Source of the DNA: Salaquimonas sp041736675
Lineage (GTDB): Bacteria > Pseudomonadota > Alphaproteobacteria > Rhizobiales > Rhizobiaceae
NCBI GenBank assembly: GCA_041736675.1
Contig: JBGSTD010000009.1
Coordinates: forward strand, 62,001 to 126,000
Length of the DNA: 64,000 bases
Reading direction: 5' to 3'
The notes below the pieces were generated by a model. That model searched no databases, was not told where the DNA came from, and worked only from the letters and a program-made list of their open reading frames with translations. The position numbers were made by a program, and so were the translations under genes. Shown here piece after piece: positions 26,558 through 34,941 of the stretch; the first letter of the stretch is position 1; the number at the start of each line of letters is the position of its first letter.

Positions 26558-26623
26558 GACATCAAACTATAATTGAACCGGTATCCGTATTTTAGTTGCC
26601 GCAGATAAGCAAAGCGCACGGCT

Positions 26624-27973
26624 TCACCCCTTCGCCTTGTCTGCAAGATAGTGTTCGAGCCAGTGAATGTCGTAATTGCCCTTTTGGATGTCAGCATTGG
26701 TTACAAGATCACGGAATAATGGCAGGGTCGTGTTGATACCATCGACAACAAACTCATCAAGCGCCCTGTGCAGGCGCATGAGACACTCTTCCCTTGTCCG
26801 TGCATGCACAATCAGCTTTCCGATCAGGCTGTCATAGTATGGCGGAATCTTATATCCCTGATAAACACCCGAATCCACCCGAACGCCAAGGCCTCCAGGA
26901 GGATGATAGTAGGTAATTGTTCCAGGCGAGGGAACAAAAGTTTCAGGATGCTCTGCATTGATGCGGCACTCGATTGCATGACCGCTGAAAACAACGTCTT
27001 TCTGCTGTACCGACATGCCGGCCCCGGATGCCACCCGCAGTTGCTCGTTGACAAGGTCGATACCGGTGATCATCTCGGTAACTGGATGCTCCACCTGCAG
27101 ACGCGTATTCATTTCAATGAAGTAAAATTCGCCGTCTTCCCACAAAAACTCAATGGTGCCTGCACCCGCATATCCAAGGCCCTGAATGGCATCTGCGCAA
27201 ATCTTGCCGATCTTCTGGCGGTCAGCTTCACCAAGCGCAGGTGAGGTGGCTTCTTCCCAGACCTTCTGGTGTCGGCGCTGCAAAGAGCAGTCACGTTCGC
27301 CCAGATGGATCCCGCCACCTTTGCCATCGCCCATCACCTGAACTTCAATATGACGCGGCTTGGCGAGATATTTTTCTATATAAACAGCATCATCGCCAAA
27401 AGCAGCTCCCGCTTCGCTGCGTGCGGTATGCAGCGCCTGGGATATCTCGCTATCGTTGAGGGCGACTTTCATGCCGCGACCGCCACCGCCGGATGCGGCT
27501 TTGATGATGACCGGATAACCAATCTCGGCAGCGACCCGTTTGGCCTCGCGATCTTCGGTTATTGCGCCATCTGATCCTGGAACAACCGGTATGCCCAGCC
27601 GTTTGGCTGTGTTCTTGGCCTCGATCTTGTCGCCCATTATACGGATATGATCGGCAGAGGGTCCGATAAACGTGATGTCGTGCGCCTTGAGGATGTCAGC
27701 AAATTTGGCGTTTTCAGAAAGAAAGCCATATCCGGGATGAATGGCATCGGCACCAGTGATTTCACAGGCGGACAATATCTCATGGATATTCAGATAACTG
27801 TCTTTTGAAGCTGGCGGACCGATGCAAACACTTTCGTCTGCAAGGCGCACATGCATCGCGCTCTCATCAGCGGTGGAGTGAACAGCTACGGTAGGAATGC
27901 CCAACTCTTTGCAGGCACGCAGTATCCTGAGGGCGATTTCGCCGCGATTGGCTATCAGCACCTTTTTGAACAT
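26624..27973 (-). CDS. accC: Acetyl-CoA carboxylase, biotin carboxylase subunit
   Basis: 449 residues, the usual length. AccC carboxylates the biotin on AccB using ATP and bicarbonate, the first half-reaction of fatty acid synthesis. It starts MFKKVLIANRGEIALRI, has the ATP-grasp glycine loop KAASGGGGRGMK, HIEVQVMGD, GERDCSLQRRHQK and the catalytic FIEMNTRLQVEHPVTE. It begins 11 bases after accB, so the two are co-transcribed. Confidence 0.98.
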   Translation of the reverse strand: MFKKVLIANRGEIALRILRACKELGIPTVAVHSTADESAMHVRLADESVCIGPPASKDSYLNIHEILSACEITGADAIHPGYGFLSENAKFADILKAHDITFIGPSADHIRIMGDKIEAKNTAKRLGIPVVPGSDGAITEDREAKRVAAEIGYPVIIKAASGGGGRGMKVALNDSEISQALHTARSEAGAAFGDDAVYIEKYLAKPRHIEVQVMGDGKGGGIHLGERDCSLQRRHQKVWEEATSPALGEADRQKIGKICADAIQGLGYAGAGTIEFLWEDGEFYFIEMNTRLQVEHPVTEMITGIDLVNEQLRVASGAGMSVQQKDVVFSGHAIECRINAEHPETFVPSPGTITYYHPPGGLGVRVDSGVYQGYKIPPYYDSLIGKLIVHARTREECLMRLHRALDEFVVDGINTTLPLFRDLVTNADIQKGNYDIHWLEHYLADKAKG

Positions 27974-27984
27974 CTTGTTATGCC

Positions 27985-28434
27985 TTATTCGATGATCAGG
28001 AGGGGTTCGCCAAACTCGACCGGCTGCGAGTCCTCAACCAGTATGGCAGTGACAGTACCCGATTTGGTGGCAACAATCTGGTTCATGGTTTTCATGGCTT
28101 CGATGATCAGCACAGTCTGGCCAACTTTTACCGTTGAACCGACCTGAATAAACGGATCAGCGCCAGGGGCCGGGGAATAATAGGCGGTCCCGACCATTGG
28201 TGATTTCAGTGTGCCGGGATGATTGGCAGGATTGACCTCAACGGCGACTGGAGCCGCTACCACAGGGGCAGCAACTGGAGCAGGCGCAGCCACTTCCACC
28301 GAACGGGAGATATTGCGCGCAATTCTGATTCGCAGATCATCGCTCTCGATTTCAATTTCGCTCAGCTCTGTCTCTTTCAAGAGAGCTGCAAGTTCGCGGA
28401 TCATGTCCTGATCAATGGATGATTTGTTGGCCAT
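27985..28434 (-). CDS. accB: Acetyl-CoA carboxylase, biotin carboxyl carrier protein
   Basis: 149 residues. The biotin is attached to K115 in IIEAMKTMNQI. An N-terminal helical part (1-40) is joined by an Ala/Pro/Val-rich flexible linker (about 48-66) to the C-terminal biotinyl domain (about 75-149). The ATG at 28434 has AAGG six bases upstream and gives the normal length; the frame is open further to 28593, but that part overlaps the terminator-like hairpin and is not conserved. Upstream there is no aroQ, which in many rhizobia precedes accB. Confidence 0.96.
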   Translation of the reverse strand: MANKSSIDQDMIRELAALLKETELSEIEIESDDLRIRIARNISRSVEVAAPAPVAAPVVAAPVAVEVNPANHPGTLKSPMVGTAYYSPAPGADPFIQVGSTVKVGQTVLIIEAMKTMNQIVATKSGTVTAILVEDSQPVEFGEPLLIIE

Positions 28435-28551
28435 CTTTACCTTGCCCGTTTTCCGGTTATCTGTTGTTTCAGAGGAAATGAGAAGCCTGCTTTGCAGCGG
28501 CAAAACCCTCAAAAGTTCCCTGCTTATATAGAGGTGTCTCAACAAGGAAAA

Positions 28552-28582
28552 GCCGTTTTGCGCCTGTATTGGCCAAAACGGT
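28552..28582 (-). terminator. Hairpin downstream of the DsbA-like gene
   Basis: CCGTTTTG (28553-28560) and CAAAACGG (28574-28581) are perfect eight-base arms with a 13-base loop; read on the minus strand the hairpin is followed by CTTTTCC. It lies about 100 bases after the DsbA-like stop and 120 before the accB start, so it could separate the two transcripts. Confidence 0.5.
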
Positions 28583-28684
28583 TGTTTTTCCACTAACCTC
28601 GGCTTTTTGCGCCTCTTTTCACGCTCACCAGAACCAGGATTTATCGCAAAAAAGAATCAGCCGCCATATTCCAAGCGAGAAAAG

Positions 28685-29458
28685 CTAGTTCTGGACCTTC
28701 TGCAATTGTGCAATTTTGGGCATCAAACGATCAAACCCGACAGCTCCAAAAACTACTTCTTCGCCAATAACATAGGATGGTGTGCCGGTAATACCAAGTC
28801 CGTCAGCCAGATCATATACTTCACCAATGGCACCGATGATCGCAGGGTCATTGGCATCCGCCTTCAGCTGATCTGCATCAGCTCCCATCGAAACGGCCAG
28901 TTCGAGCGCCGAATTGCCATCCTTGCGACCTTCCGCGGAAAGCAGACTGTTGTGGAAATCAGCATACTTTTCGGGGTGTCTTTTTATGAATGCAAGGCTG
29001 ATCTTGTGTGCTTCCAGTGAAGGTTCTCCAAGGACCGGAAATTCCTTCATGATGAATTTCACATCGGGATTTTCACCGACAATCTTTTGCATGTCAGACA
29101 GGGCGCGTTTGCAATAGCCACAATTATAGTCAAAAAATTCGACAATCGAAATTTTCGCTTCCGGATTGCCGATGATCATCTGGTTGGGTGAATTATAGAT
29201 CAGGTCATGCTTTTCTTTCAGCGTTGCCATCTGCTGCTGTTGTTTGATCTGCTCCTGTTTTGTCTCAAGCGACCGTTGCATATCAATGAGAATTTCAGGA
29301 TTTTGCAGAAGATACTCACGCACGATTGTCTCGATACCTGCCTTGTCAAACTCTTCACCTGAAGCGGCGCCGGCAATGGAAAGGGTGGCCATTCCAGCAA
29401 GCATTCCTGCAGCAATTACTGAGCGCGTCTTGCTGTAAATTTTGGCATACCTGTTCAT
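28685..29458 (-). CDS. Secreted DsbA-family thiol oxidoreductase
   Basis: 257 residues. A signal peptide (about residues 1-34, ending ASGEE) sends it to the periplasm. The thioredoxin-fold active site is C113-G-Y-C116 in FFDYNCGYCKRAL, and the cis-proline loop is GITGTPSYVIG. An N-terminal helical segment rich in Gln (residues 40-80) resembles the oligomerisation region of Com1/ScsC/BdbD-type proteins, so it may be a disulfide isomerase rather than a simple oxidase. It lies between an M48 protease gene and accB. Confidence 0.92.
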   Translation of the reverse strand: MNRYAKIYSKTRSVIAAGMLAGMATLSIAGAASGEEFDKAGIETIVREYLLQNPEILIDMQRSLETKQEQIKQQQQMATLKEKHDLIYNSPNQMIIGNPEAKISIVEFFDYNCGYCKRALSDMQKIVGENPDVKFIMKEFPVLGEPSLEAHKISLAFIKRHPEKYADFHNSLLSAEGRKDGNSALELAVSMGADADQLKADANDPAIIGAIGEVYDLADGLGITGTPSYVIGEEVVFGAVGFDRLMPKIAQLQKVQN

Positions 29459-29533
29459 TCGTTCATCCTTGTCGTTTGGAAAATCCGGTTCGCGTTGTTG
29501 GTTTGCAGTGGCTAAAGCTTGATGACTACACCA

Positions 29534-30979
29534 TTAGCGCTTCTTCTTCGTTTTGCCGTTGTACAATACAATGTCCTGAAGACGAAGCCATTCCGGGCTG
29601 TTTTTGTTCAAGTTTTGTTGAGCGCGTATGGCAAAGCGTTTTGCATCATCAAAATCGCCAATCAGGAATCGTTGTTCGGCACTTGCAGCCAACGCGCGAG
29701 GCTCGTCGCCGGAAAGGGAATAGGCTCTGGCCAGATACGTGTATCCAGAAACAGTTTGCGGATCCCGGGCAAGTCCGGCTTTCAGTTGTTTTATGGCTTC
29801 AGGCAGATTCTCTTTTTCTCCGGTTTCAACCAGCAAATGACCATATTGAATGCGCAAAAGACCGGATTTGTATTTGTCCAGTTTGATTGCGGCCTGTGCA
29901 GGTTTGATACCTGCCTTTGCCTGTCTGGCCTTTAGCAGAATTTCCGCCTTTATTTCATGTAGATAGGCATTGTTTGGTTGCTCTCCGATCAGACGGTCGA
30001 TAATTTTCAATGCGTCTTTGGTTTGCCCGCGCAGAAATTGCGAAATTGCAAGACCATAACTGGCCGCTGGATTGGTTTTGTCATCGCGAAACAGGCGCTC
30101 AACTTCACCCGGTCCACCAGTATAAGCAGCGATTTTTGCCCGAATCATGTCATGACGCAGTTGCAGGGACGGTGAGTCAGAGTTTTCAAAATATGGGCTT
30201 GCCTGAATGCTTGACTGGAGCAGGCTTATGCGATCGTTCGGCAATGGGTGTGATTGGATATATGGATCAGCCTTGGTGGATGCGAACATCATTTTGGAAC
30301 CAAGTCTCTCAAAGGATTTTAGCATTCCTTTTCCGGATTGCCCTGTTTTGTTCAAAAGCGAGATGGCGGCGCGGTCAGCTGACGTTTCCTCATCGCGTTT
30401 GTAGGCAAGGATTGACCGCATGATCGTGCTGCCGGTTCCAATTGCCAGCGCGCTGCCAGCCGCATTGCCAAGGTCTCCGCCGGCAACAATCGCTCCTGCG
30501 CCCAGCAAAAGACCGACTGCCGCATAAATATTTGCCGCTTCAAGCTGGTCACGCATTCTTTGCTGATGGCCACCGATTATGTGACCGGTTTCATGGGCGA
30601 TTACACCGATGATTTCATTGGGTGTTTCGCTTTCCATCAAGGCGCCTGTGTGGATAAACAGGTTTCTACCCGTCACAAAGGCATTGAAACTTGGGTTGTT
30701 TACCAGATAAACGTTGACGTAGCTCTTCCCCAACCCTGCAGCCTTGAAGATTTTTGAAGTATATTCCTTCATCAGGCCTTCAATTTCCGCATCCCTGATC
30801 AGTTGCAGATTTTGTGCTGCTGCATGACCATTCCAGCCTGCCATCGTCAGAATGACAACAAAAACCGAAAAAAGTCGACGCAATTTAAGCAGGTGGCGCA
30901 GAGCGGTCTCCAATAAATCTGGTGGTGTTTGGATGCGCGTGCTCAATAGAATACATGCCTTTTTGCAATATGGCTTCAA
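29534..30979 (-). CDS. M48 family metalloprotease with TPR domain (BepA-like)
   Basis: 481 residues from a TTG. A hydrophobic signal sequence (about 35-55, ending GHAAAQ) is followed by the zinc site H129-E-T-G-H133 and the downstream Glu ligand in RDEETSADRAA. The C-terminal 200 residues form TPR-like helices (PNNAYLHEIKAEILLKARQAK and similar). This layout matches BepA/YfgC, which checks outer-membrane protein assembly at the Bam and Lpt machines. The start is uncertain: the residues before the signal sequence look unconserved, and a start 20-35 codons further in is likely. Confidence 0.92.
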   Translation of the reverse strand: MKPYCKKACILLSTRIQTPPDLLETALRHLLKLRRLFSVFVVILTMAGWNGHAAAQNLQLIRDAEIEGLMKEYTSKIFKAAGLGKSYVNVYLVNNPSFNAFVTGRNLFIHTGALMESETPNEIIGVIAHETGHIIGGHQQRMRDQLEAANIYAAVGLLLGAGAIVAGGDLGNAAGSALAIGTGSTIMRSILAYKRDEETSADRAAISLLNKTGQSGKGMLKSFERLGSKMMFASTKADPYIQSHPLPNDRISLLQSSIQASPYFENSDSPSLQLRHDMIRAKIAAYTGGPGEVERLFRDDKTNPAASYGLAISQFLRGQTKDALKIIDRLIGEQPNNAYLHEIKAEILLKARQAKAGIKPAQAAIKLDKYKSGLLRIQYGHLLVETGEKENLPEAIKQLKAGLARDPQTVSGYTYLARAYSLSGDEPRALAASAEQRFLIGDFDDAKRFAIRAQQNLNKNSPEWLRLQDIVLYNGKTKKKR

Positions 30980-31061
30980 GTGCTGAGGTTAATTCACGCT
31001 CTTCATGGCATCAAGGTGGCAAAAACCATTCAAAATGCAAATGGCAGTGGATTTCGACCTG

Positions 31062-31099
31062 AAAACAGAAAAGCCGCAGTTTGACGTGCGGCTTTTCCA
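31062..31099 (-). terminator. Rho-independent terminator of rne
   Basis: A perfect ten-base stem, AAAAGCCGCA (31069-31078) against TGCGGCTTTT (31087-31096), with an eight-base loop. On the minus strand it lies about 30 bases after the rne stop and is followed by TTTTCTGTTTTC. The stem's own A/T ends make it work on either strand. Confidence 0.85.
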
Positions 31100-31125
31100 A
31101 ATCATGATATTTTGAAGTTAGTGTG

Positions 31126-34122
31126 TCATTTCAAGAAGCCGTTGTTAAAATCAGAGGCAGGTGAAATTTCTCCTGCGTCGCCTTTTGATTCATCATCAGC
31201 TTTTGTTTTGCGAACCCGCTTTGTGTTGCGGCGAACCAATTCGCGTGGCGGCGCCCCTGCAGGACCGCTACTGGCGGCAGGTTGAGCGTCTGCCTCTGAC
31301 TTCTTGATAAGAGGAGCATCCGAAACTACCGGTTTCTTGCCTGGACGGCCTGTACGCCTCCGCGGTTCCTTGGCTTCGTCGGCTATTTCGTCAGCGACTT
31401 TTTTAGCCGGTTGAACAGCCCCTTCAGCTTTTGCGGCAATCCCGGAGTTTGACCTTCCCCGTGCTTTTGGGCCACGCCTGGGTGTGCTCTCCCTTTCAGG
31501 AGCCTCCGCTACACTTTCATTTTCAGAAATCTCGACAATCTCCGGCTGATCATCGGACTGGACCCCATAGTTGGCGTCATTGTCAGCGTTATCGGCGTCC
31601 TGTGAAGATGTCTCGCCTGAGTTGCTTTCCGGATTTTCATCCCGATCACGGCCACGGCCACGGCCACGGCCTCTACGACGCTTGTTGCGACGCAGATTGT
31701 TGCGGCTTTCCTCGTCGCTTTCGGAAGTTGCGCTGGAGACTGCTTCCACTGGAGTTTCCTGCTCGACGTTTTCGTCTTCAAACTCCATTGGGTTGACAGC
31801 TTTGTTGGCGAAAACCTCGCGTGTCGATGATGCCCCTTTTTCAACGCTGAAATCCTGCACCTGTAGATGCGGATCACTTTCAAAAGCGATGCGAACGCCA
31901 TAGCGGTCTTCGAGTTCGGAAACAGCCTGTCGTTTCTGGTTGAAAATGTACATCGCAGTTGATGGTGCCACTTTAACTGTAACATCAAAGCGGGGATGGC
32001 GGGTCAGATGATCATCGATTGCCCGCAAAACATGAAGTGCGAATGACGAGTCTGATCTAACATGGCCAACGCCCTGACATACGGGACAGACTGCCATTGT
32101 ACTTTCAAGAACACTCGCCCGAATGCGCTGACGCGACATTTCCATCAAACCGAAATGCGAAATATGTCCGACCTGAATACGGGCGCGGTCATTTTTCAGG
32201 CAATCTTTAAGTTTGCGCTCAACGGCACGGTTGTTGCGCTTTTCCTCCATGTCGATGAAATCAATCACCACAAGGCCGGCAAGATCACGCAAACGCAGTT
32301 GACGCGCGACTTCCTCTGCTGCTTCCAGATTGGTCTGCAGTGCAGTTGCTTCAATCGAGTGTTCGCGGGTTGAACGCCCTGAGTTCACATCAATCGCCAC
32401 CAGTGCTTCGGTCTGGTTGATAACCAGGTATCCGCCGGATTTCAGGGTAACCTGAGGCGTCACCATCTTGTCCAGTTGGCTTTCAATGTTGAACTTGGAG
32501 AGCAGGGGCTGTTCACCGTCATAGAACTTCACGTTCTTGACATGATCCGGCATCATCATCTGCATGAAATTTTTGGCTTCCTTGAAGCCGTCTTCACCAG
32601 AAACGATGATTTCGCCGATATCCTTGTTGTAAAGATCGCGGATCGACCGTTTGATAAGGCTGCCTTCTTCGTACACCAGGAAAGGCGCGGATGAAGCCAG
32701 AGTCAGATTGCGAACATTTTCCCACAAGCGCATCAGATAATCGAAATCGCGGTTGATTTCTTCTTTTTCAAGTGAAGCACCGGCAGTACGCAGGATTACG
32801 CCCATGCCTTTTGGCACTTCAAGCGACTGTGCAATCTCTTTTAGGCGTTTTCGGTCTGCGGGATTGGTGATCTTTCGGGAAATCCCGCCGCCACGCGCAG
32901 TATTGGGCATCAGAACAGAATAACGGCCCGCAAGCGAGAGATACGTGGTTAGGGCTGCGCCCTTGTTGCCGCGTTCCTCTTTTACTACCTGGACCAGCAT
33001 AACCTGTCGGCGACGGATTACTTCCTGAATCTTGTATTGGCGGCGCGGACGGCGTGAAGGCGCTCCCTCAGCCGCATCCACTTTAACTATTGATTCAGTG
33101 GTTTCTTCAATGTCACCGATGATTTCAGTGTCATCGAAATCATCGTTCAAAACGGCTTCATCTGAAACGACCAAATCTGAAACGGTTTCAACCACTTCAG
33201 CGCTCTCATTATTCTCGTCAGCATCGCTGCTCTTGTCGGTCTTTTTTGCTGATTTGCGCGGTTTCGCCTTGCGGCGGGTTTTCTTTGGCGCGGCTGCTTC
33301 TTCGCCAGCTTGCGTCAATGCCTCATCAGCTTCGGTTTCCGTGGTTGCTGCTATAGTTTCTGCAACATCCTCCGGTTTCTCGCTGTCAGTTTTTTTCTTT
33401 GGTGCAGCTTTGCGGCGGGCAGGGCGTTTTGCCTTCTTTTTAGGCTCGCCTTCACCTTCAGAGGTTGATGCCTCATCGCCGCCTTCATCTTCGCTTTCAG
33501 GTGCGGCTTCAGAAATACTGTCAATATCCATCATGGCAGCCATCGATCTGCCTGAAGTGCTATCTTCATCCTGATCATCTGAATCCTCGAAAGATTCCGA
33601 AGCTTCATCGGCATCATCTTCCAGCGAAGCTTCACTGGCTTCTGCATCCGTTTCGCTGTCGCCGTTTTCGCCTTTTGCCTTGCGTGAGCGGTTACCGCGG
33701 CGAGGCTTGCGACGTGAACGTTTTTTGGGTTGGGCTTCGTCTGAAACATTGTCATCATCTTCAATGTCATCAGAATTTTCTTCTGCGACCTCAATGACCT
33801 CAGCTTCTTCTTCTTCTACTTCGCGTGCAGCAGCCTCAGCCTGCGCTTCGATAAGCGCCTGTCGGTCAGCTGCAGGGATTTGGTAGTAGTCCGGATGAAT
33901 TTCAGAAAATGCAAGGAAACCGTGGCGGTTGCCACCATAGTCTATGAATGCGGCCTGCAACGAGGGCTCAACCCTTGTTACTTTGGCTAGATAGATGTTT
34001 CCTCGTAACTGGCGCCGTTCTTGCGCCTCGAAGTCAAATTCCTCAATGCGGTTTCCGCGCACTACCACAACCCGGGTTTCTTCCGGGTGGGAGGCGTCGA
34101 TTAACATTTTGTTGTTGGCCAT
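31126..34122 (-). CDS. rne: Ribonuclease E
   Basis: 998 residues; the endonuclease that starts mRNA decay, processes rRNA and scaffolds the degradosome. The S1 domain begins at about residue 36 but is interrupted by about 265 residues of acidic and basic low-complexity sequence (about 95-360) before it resumes at RRQYKIQEV. The DNase I-like catalytic part has D578 (ALVAIDVNSG) and the VVIDFIDM Asp residues (621, 624). The zinc link is C679-P-V-C682. The C-terminal third is disordered and Arg-rich (RRNKRRRGRGRGRGRDRD), fit for RNA and partner binding. A hairpin covers its ribosome binding site (see 34133) and a terminator follows it. Confidence 0.97.
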   Translation of the reverse strand: MANNKMLIDASHPEETRVVVVRGNRIEEFDFEAQERRQLRGNIYLAKVTRVEPSLQAAFIDYGGNRHGFLAFSEIHPDYYQIPAADRQALIEAQAEAAAREVEEEEAEVIEVAEENSDDIEDDDNVSDEAQPKKRSRRKPRRGNRSRKAKGENGDSETDAEASEASLEDDADEASESFEDSDDQDEDSTSGRSMAAMMDIDSISEAAPESEDEGGDEASTSEGEGEPKKKAKRPARRKAAPKKKTDSEKPEDVAETIAATTETEADEALTQAGEEAAAPKKTRRKAKPRKSAKKTDKSSDADENNESAEVVETVSDLVVSDEAVLNDDFDDTEIIGDIEETTESIVKVDAAEGAPSRRPRRQYKIQEVIRRRQVMLVQVVKEERGNKGAALTTYLSLAGRYSVLMPNTARGGGISRKITNPADRKRLKEIAQSLEVPKGMGVILRTAGASLEKEEINRDFDYLMRLWENVRNLTLASSAPFLVYEEGSLIKRSIRDLYNKDIGEIIVSGEDGFKEAKNFMQMMMPDHVKNVKFYDGEQPLLSKFNIESQLDKMVTPQVTLKSGGYLVINQTEALVAIDVNSGRSTREHSIEATALQTNLEAAEEVARQLRLRDLAGLVVIDFIDMEEKRNNRAVERKLKDCLKNDRARIQVGHISHFGLMEMSRQRIRASVLESTMAVCPVCQGVGHVRSDSSFALHVLRAIDDHLTRHPRFDVTVKVAPSTAMYIFNQKRQAVSELEDRYGVRIAFESDPHLQVQDFSVEKGASSTREVFANKAVNPMEFEDENVEQETPVEAVSSATSESDEESRNNLRRNKRRRGRGRGRGRDRDENPESNSGETSSQDADNADNDANYGVQSDDQPEIVEISENESVAEAPERESTPRRGPKARGRSNSGIAAKAEGAVQPAKKVADEIADEAKEPRRRTGRPGKKPVVSDAPLIKKSEADAQPAASSGPAGAPPRELVRRNTKRVRKTKADDESKGDAGEISPASDFNNGFLK
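31649..31674. repeat. Short tandem repeat inside rne
   Basis: The hexamer GGCCAC is repeated about four times in the plus strand, coding on the minus strand for the GRGRGRGR run of RNase E. Loss or gain of units would keep the frame, so the tract length may vary between strains. Confidence 0.7.
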
Positions 34123-34132
34123 TTATGTAAGT

Positions 34133-34148
34133 CTCCGCAGGCGCGGAG
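34133..34148 (-). promoter_or_regulatory. rne leader hairpin that covers the ribosome binding site
   Basis: On the minus strand CTCCGC-GCCT-GCGGAG forms a perfect six-base stem with a four-base loop. The 3' arm contains GGAG, the only Shine-Dalgarno-like sequence before the rne ATG (34122), ten bases from it. Pairing would hide the ribosome site. In E. coli the rne leader hairpins mediate autoregulation; the same role here is inference. Confidence 0.6.
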
Positions 34149-34171
34149 CCGGATGGGCAAGTCACGAATCC

Positions 34172-34188
34172 TCCGTTTGTCAAACGGA
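34172..34188 (-). promoter_or_regulatory. Second hairpin in the rne leader
   Basis: TCCGTTTG and CAAACGGA are perfect eight-base arms around a single base (realistically seven pairs and a three-base loop), about 50 bases upstream of the rne start. Together with the hairpin at 34133 it suggests a structured leader. Confidence 0.5.
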
Positions 34189-34941
34189 CTGGAGTTCCAA
34201 ACTTGTTGGTGTTGACTGGTAAGGTATCAAGAACCAGATTCCGGCACGGGCCTGCCATTAAAATTGAGCGGTCATGCATCAGGGAAACCGGCGAGATAAA
34301 GCGTGCGATGAGATCGCCGCCGGGATTATATCCCATATCTTTTGCCTTTACCAAAAACATCCTGTTACTGCCGCTACCTGCTTCAATTAGAACCGGATTT
34401 CCCGGTTGGTGAGTTTCGCATGCGCCCGGGACTTCCCTTCGCAAATGCGTTAAATCGGTGCAATCCGGAAAAACCGGAACTGGACACGAAATTCTGTGTG
34501 TGGGGGAAACTGCTTGCCAGATCGCTTATGGTCAGGCTGCTGAAATCAAACGGATTTTTGGAGGCAAATTACTTGAAAGCTTGTGTAACAAATTATCTAC
34601 TACCAGAAATGCCTCGATATTCCGCATCGTTAACAAAACTGCTGATCTGTTCCAATCAAATGACCGGACACATTGACCCTTATAGCAAGACATAAGCTCA
34701 TTCGTTTCCTGAAACAAGGAAAAAGAAATCTGTCGTGAAGGGAACCTCCTCCCACGAGGAATTTTTACAAGAAGTGCCTTGCCTGGTCGCGTGATTTTCG
34801 GATTTAGGCCATCCCGGCATACGGTTGCCTCGACAAGGCCTGAATGTTCAACTATCCCGATGAACACTCCGGTCAGGTGATTCACAAAAAGGTGGTTCAT
34901 TGGCTGATTGTGGTGCCCGCAAGCGCAGATAGTGGATCAAA

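Larger units (their letters stand above)
34123..34941. other. Long non-coding region between rne and amiC
   Basis: An 819-base divergent gap. The part next to rne holds two perfect hairpins (listed separately) and is probably a long 5' leader of rne. Short open frames exist (for example 34342-34695 plus), but they lack good ribosome sites and read like chance. No tRNA or repeat was seen. The amiC promoter should lie in the right part. Confidence 0.6.

Noticed and set aside
34342..34695. A 117-residue plus-strand frame in the rne-amiC gap
   Set aside because: No ribosome site, no recognisable domain and unconvincing amino-acid composition; the region is better read as leader and promoter DNA.
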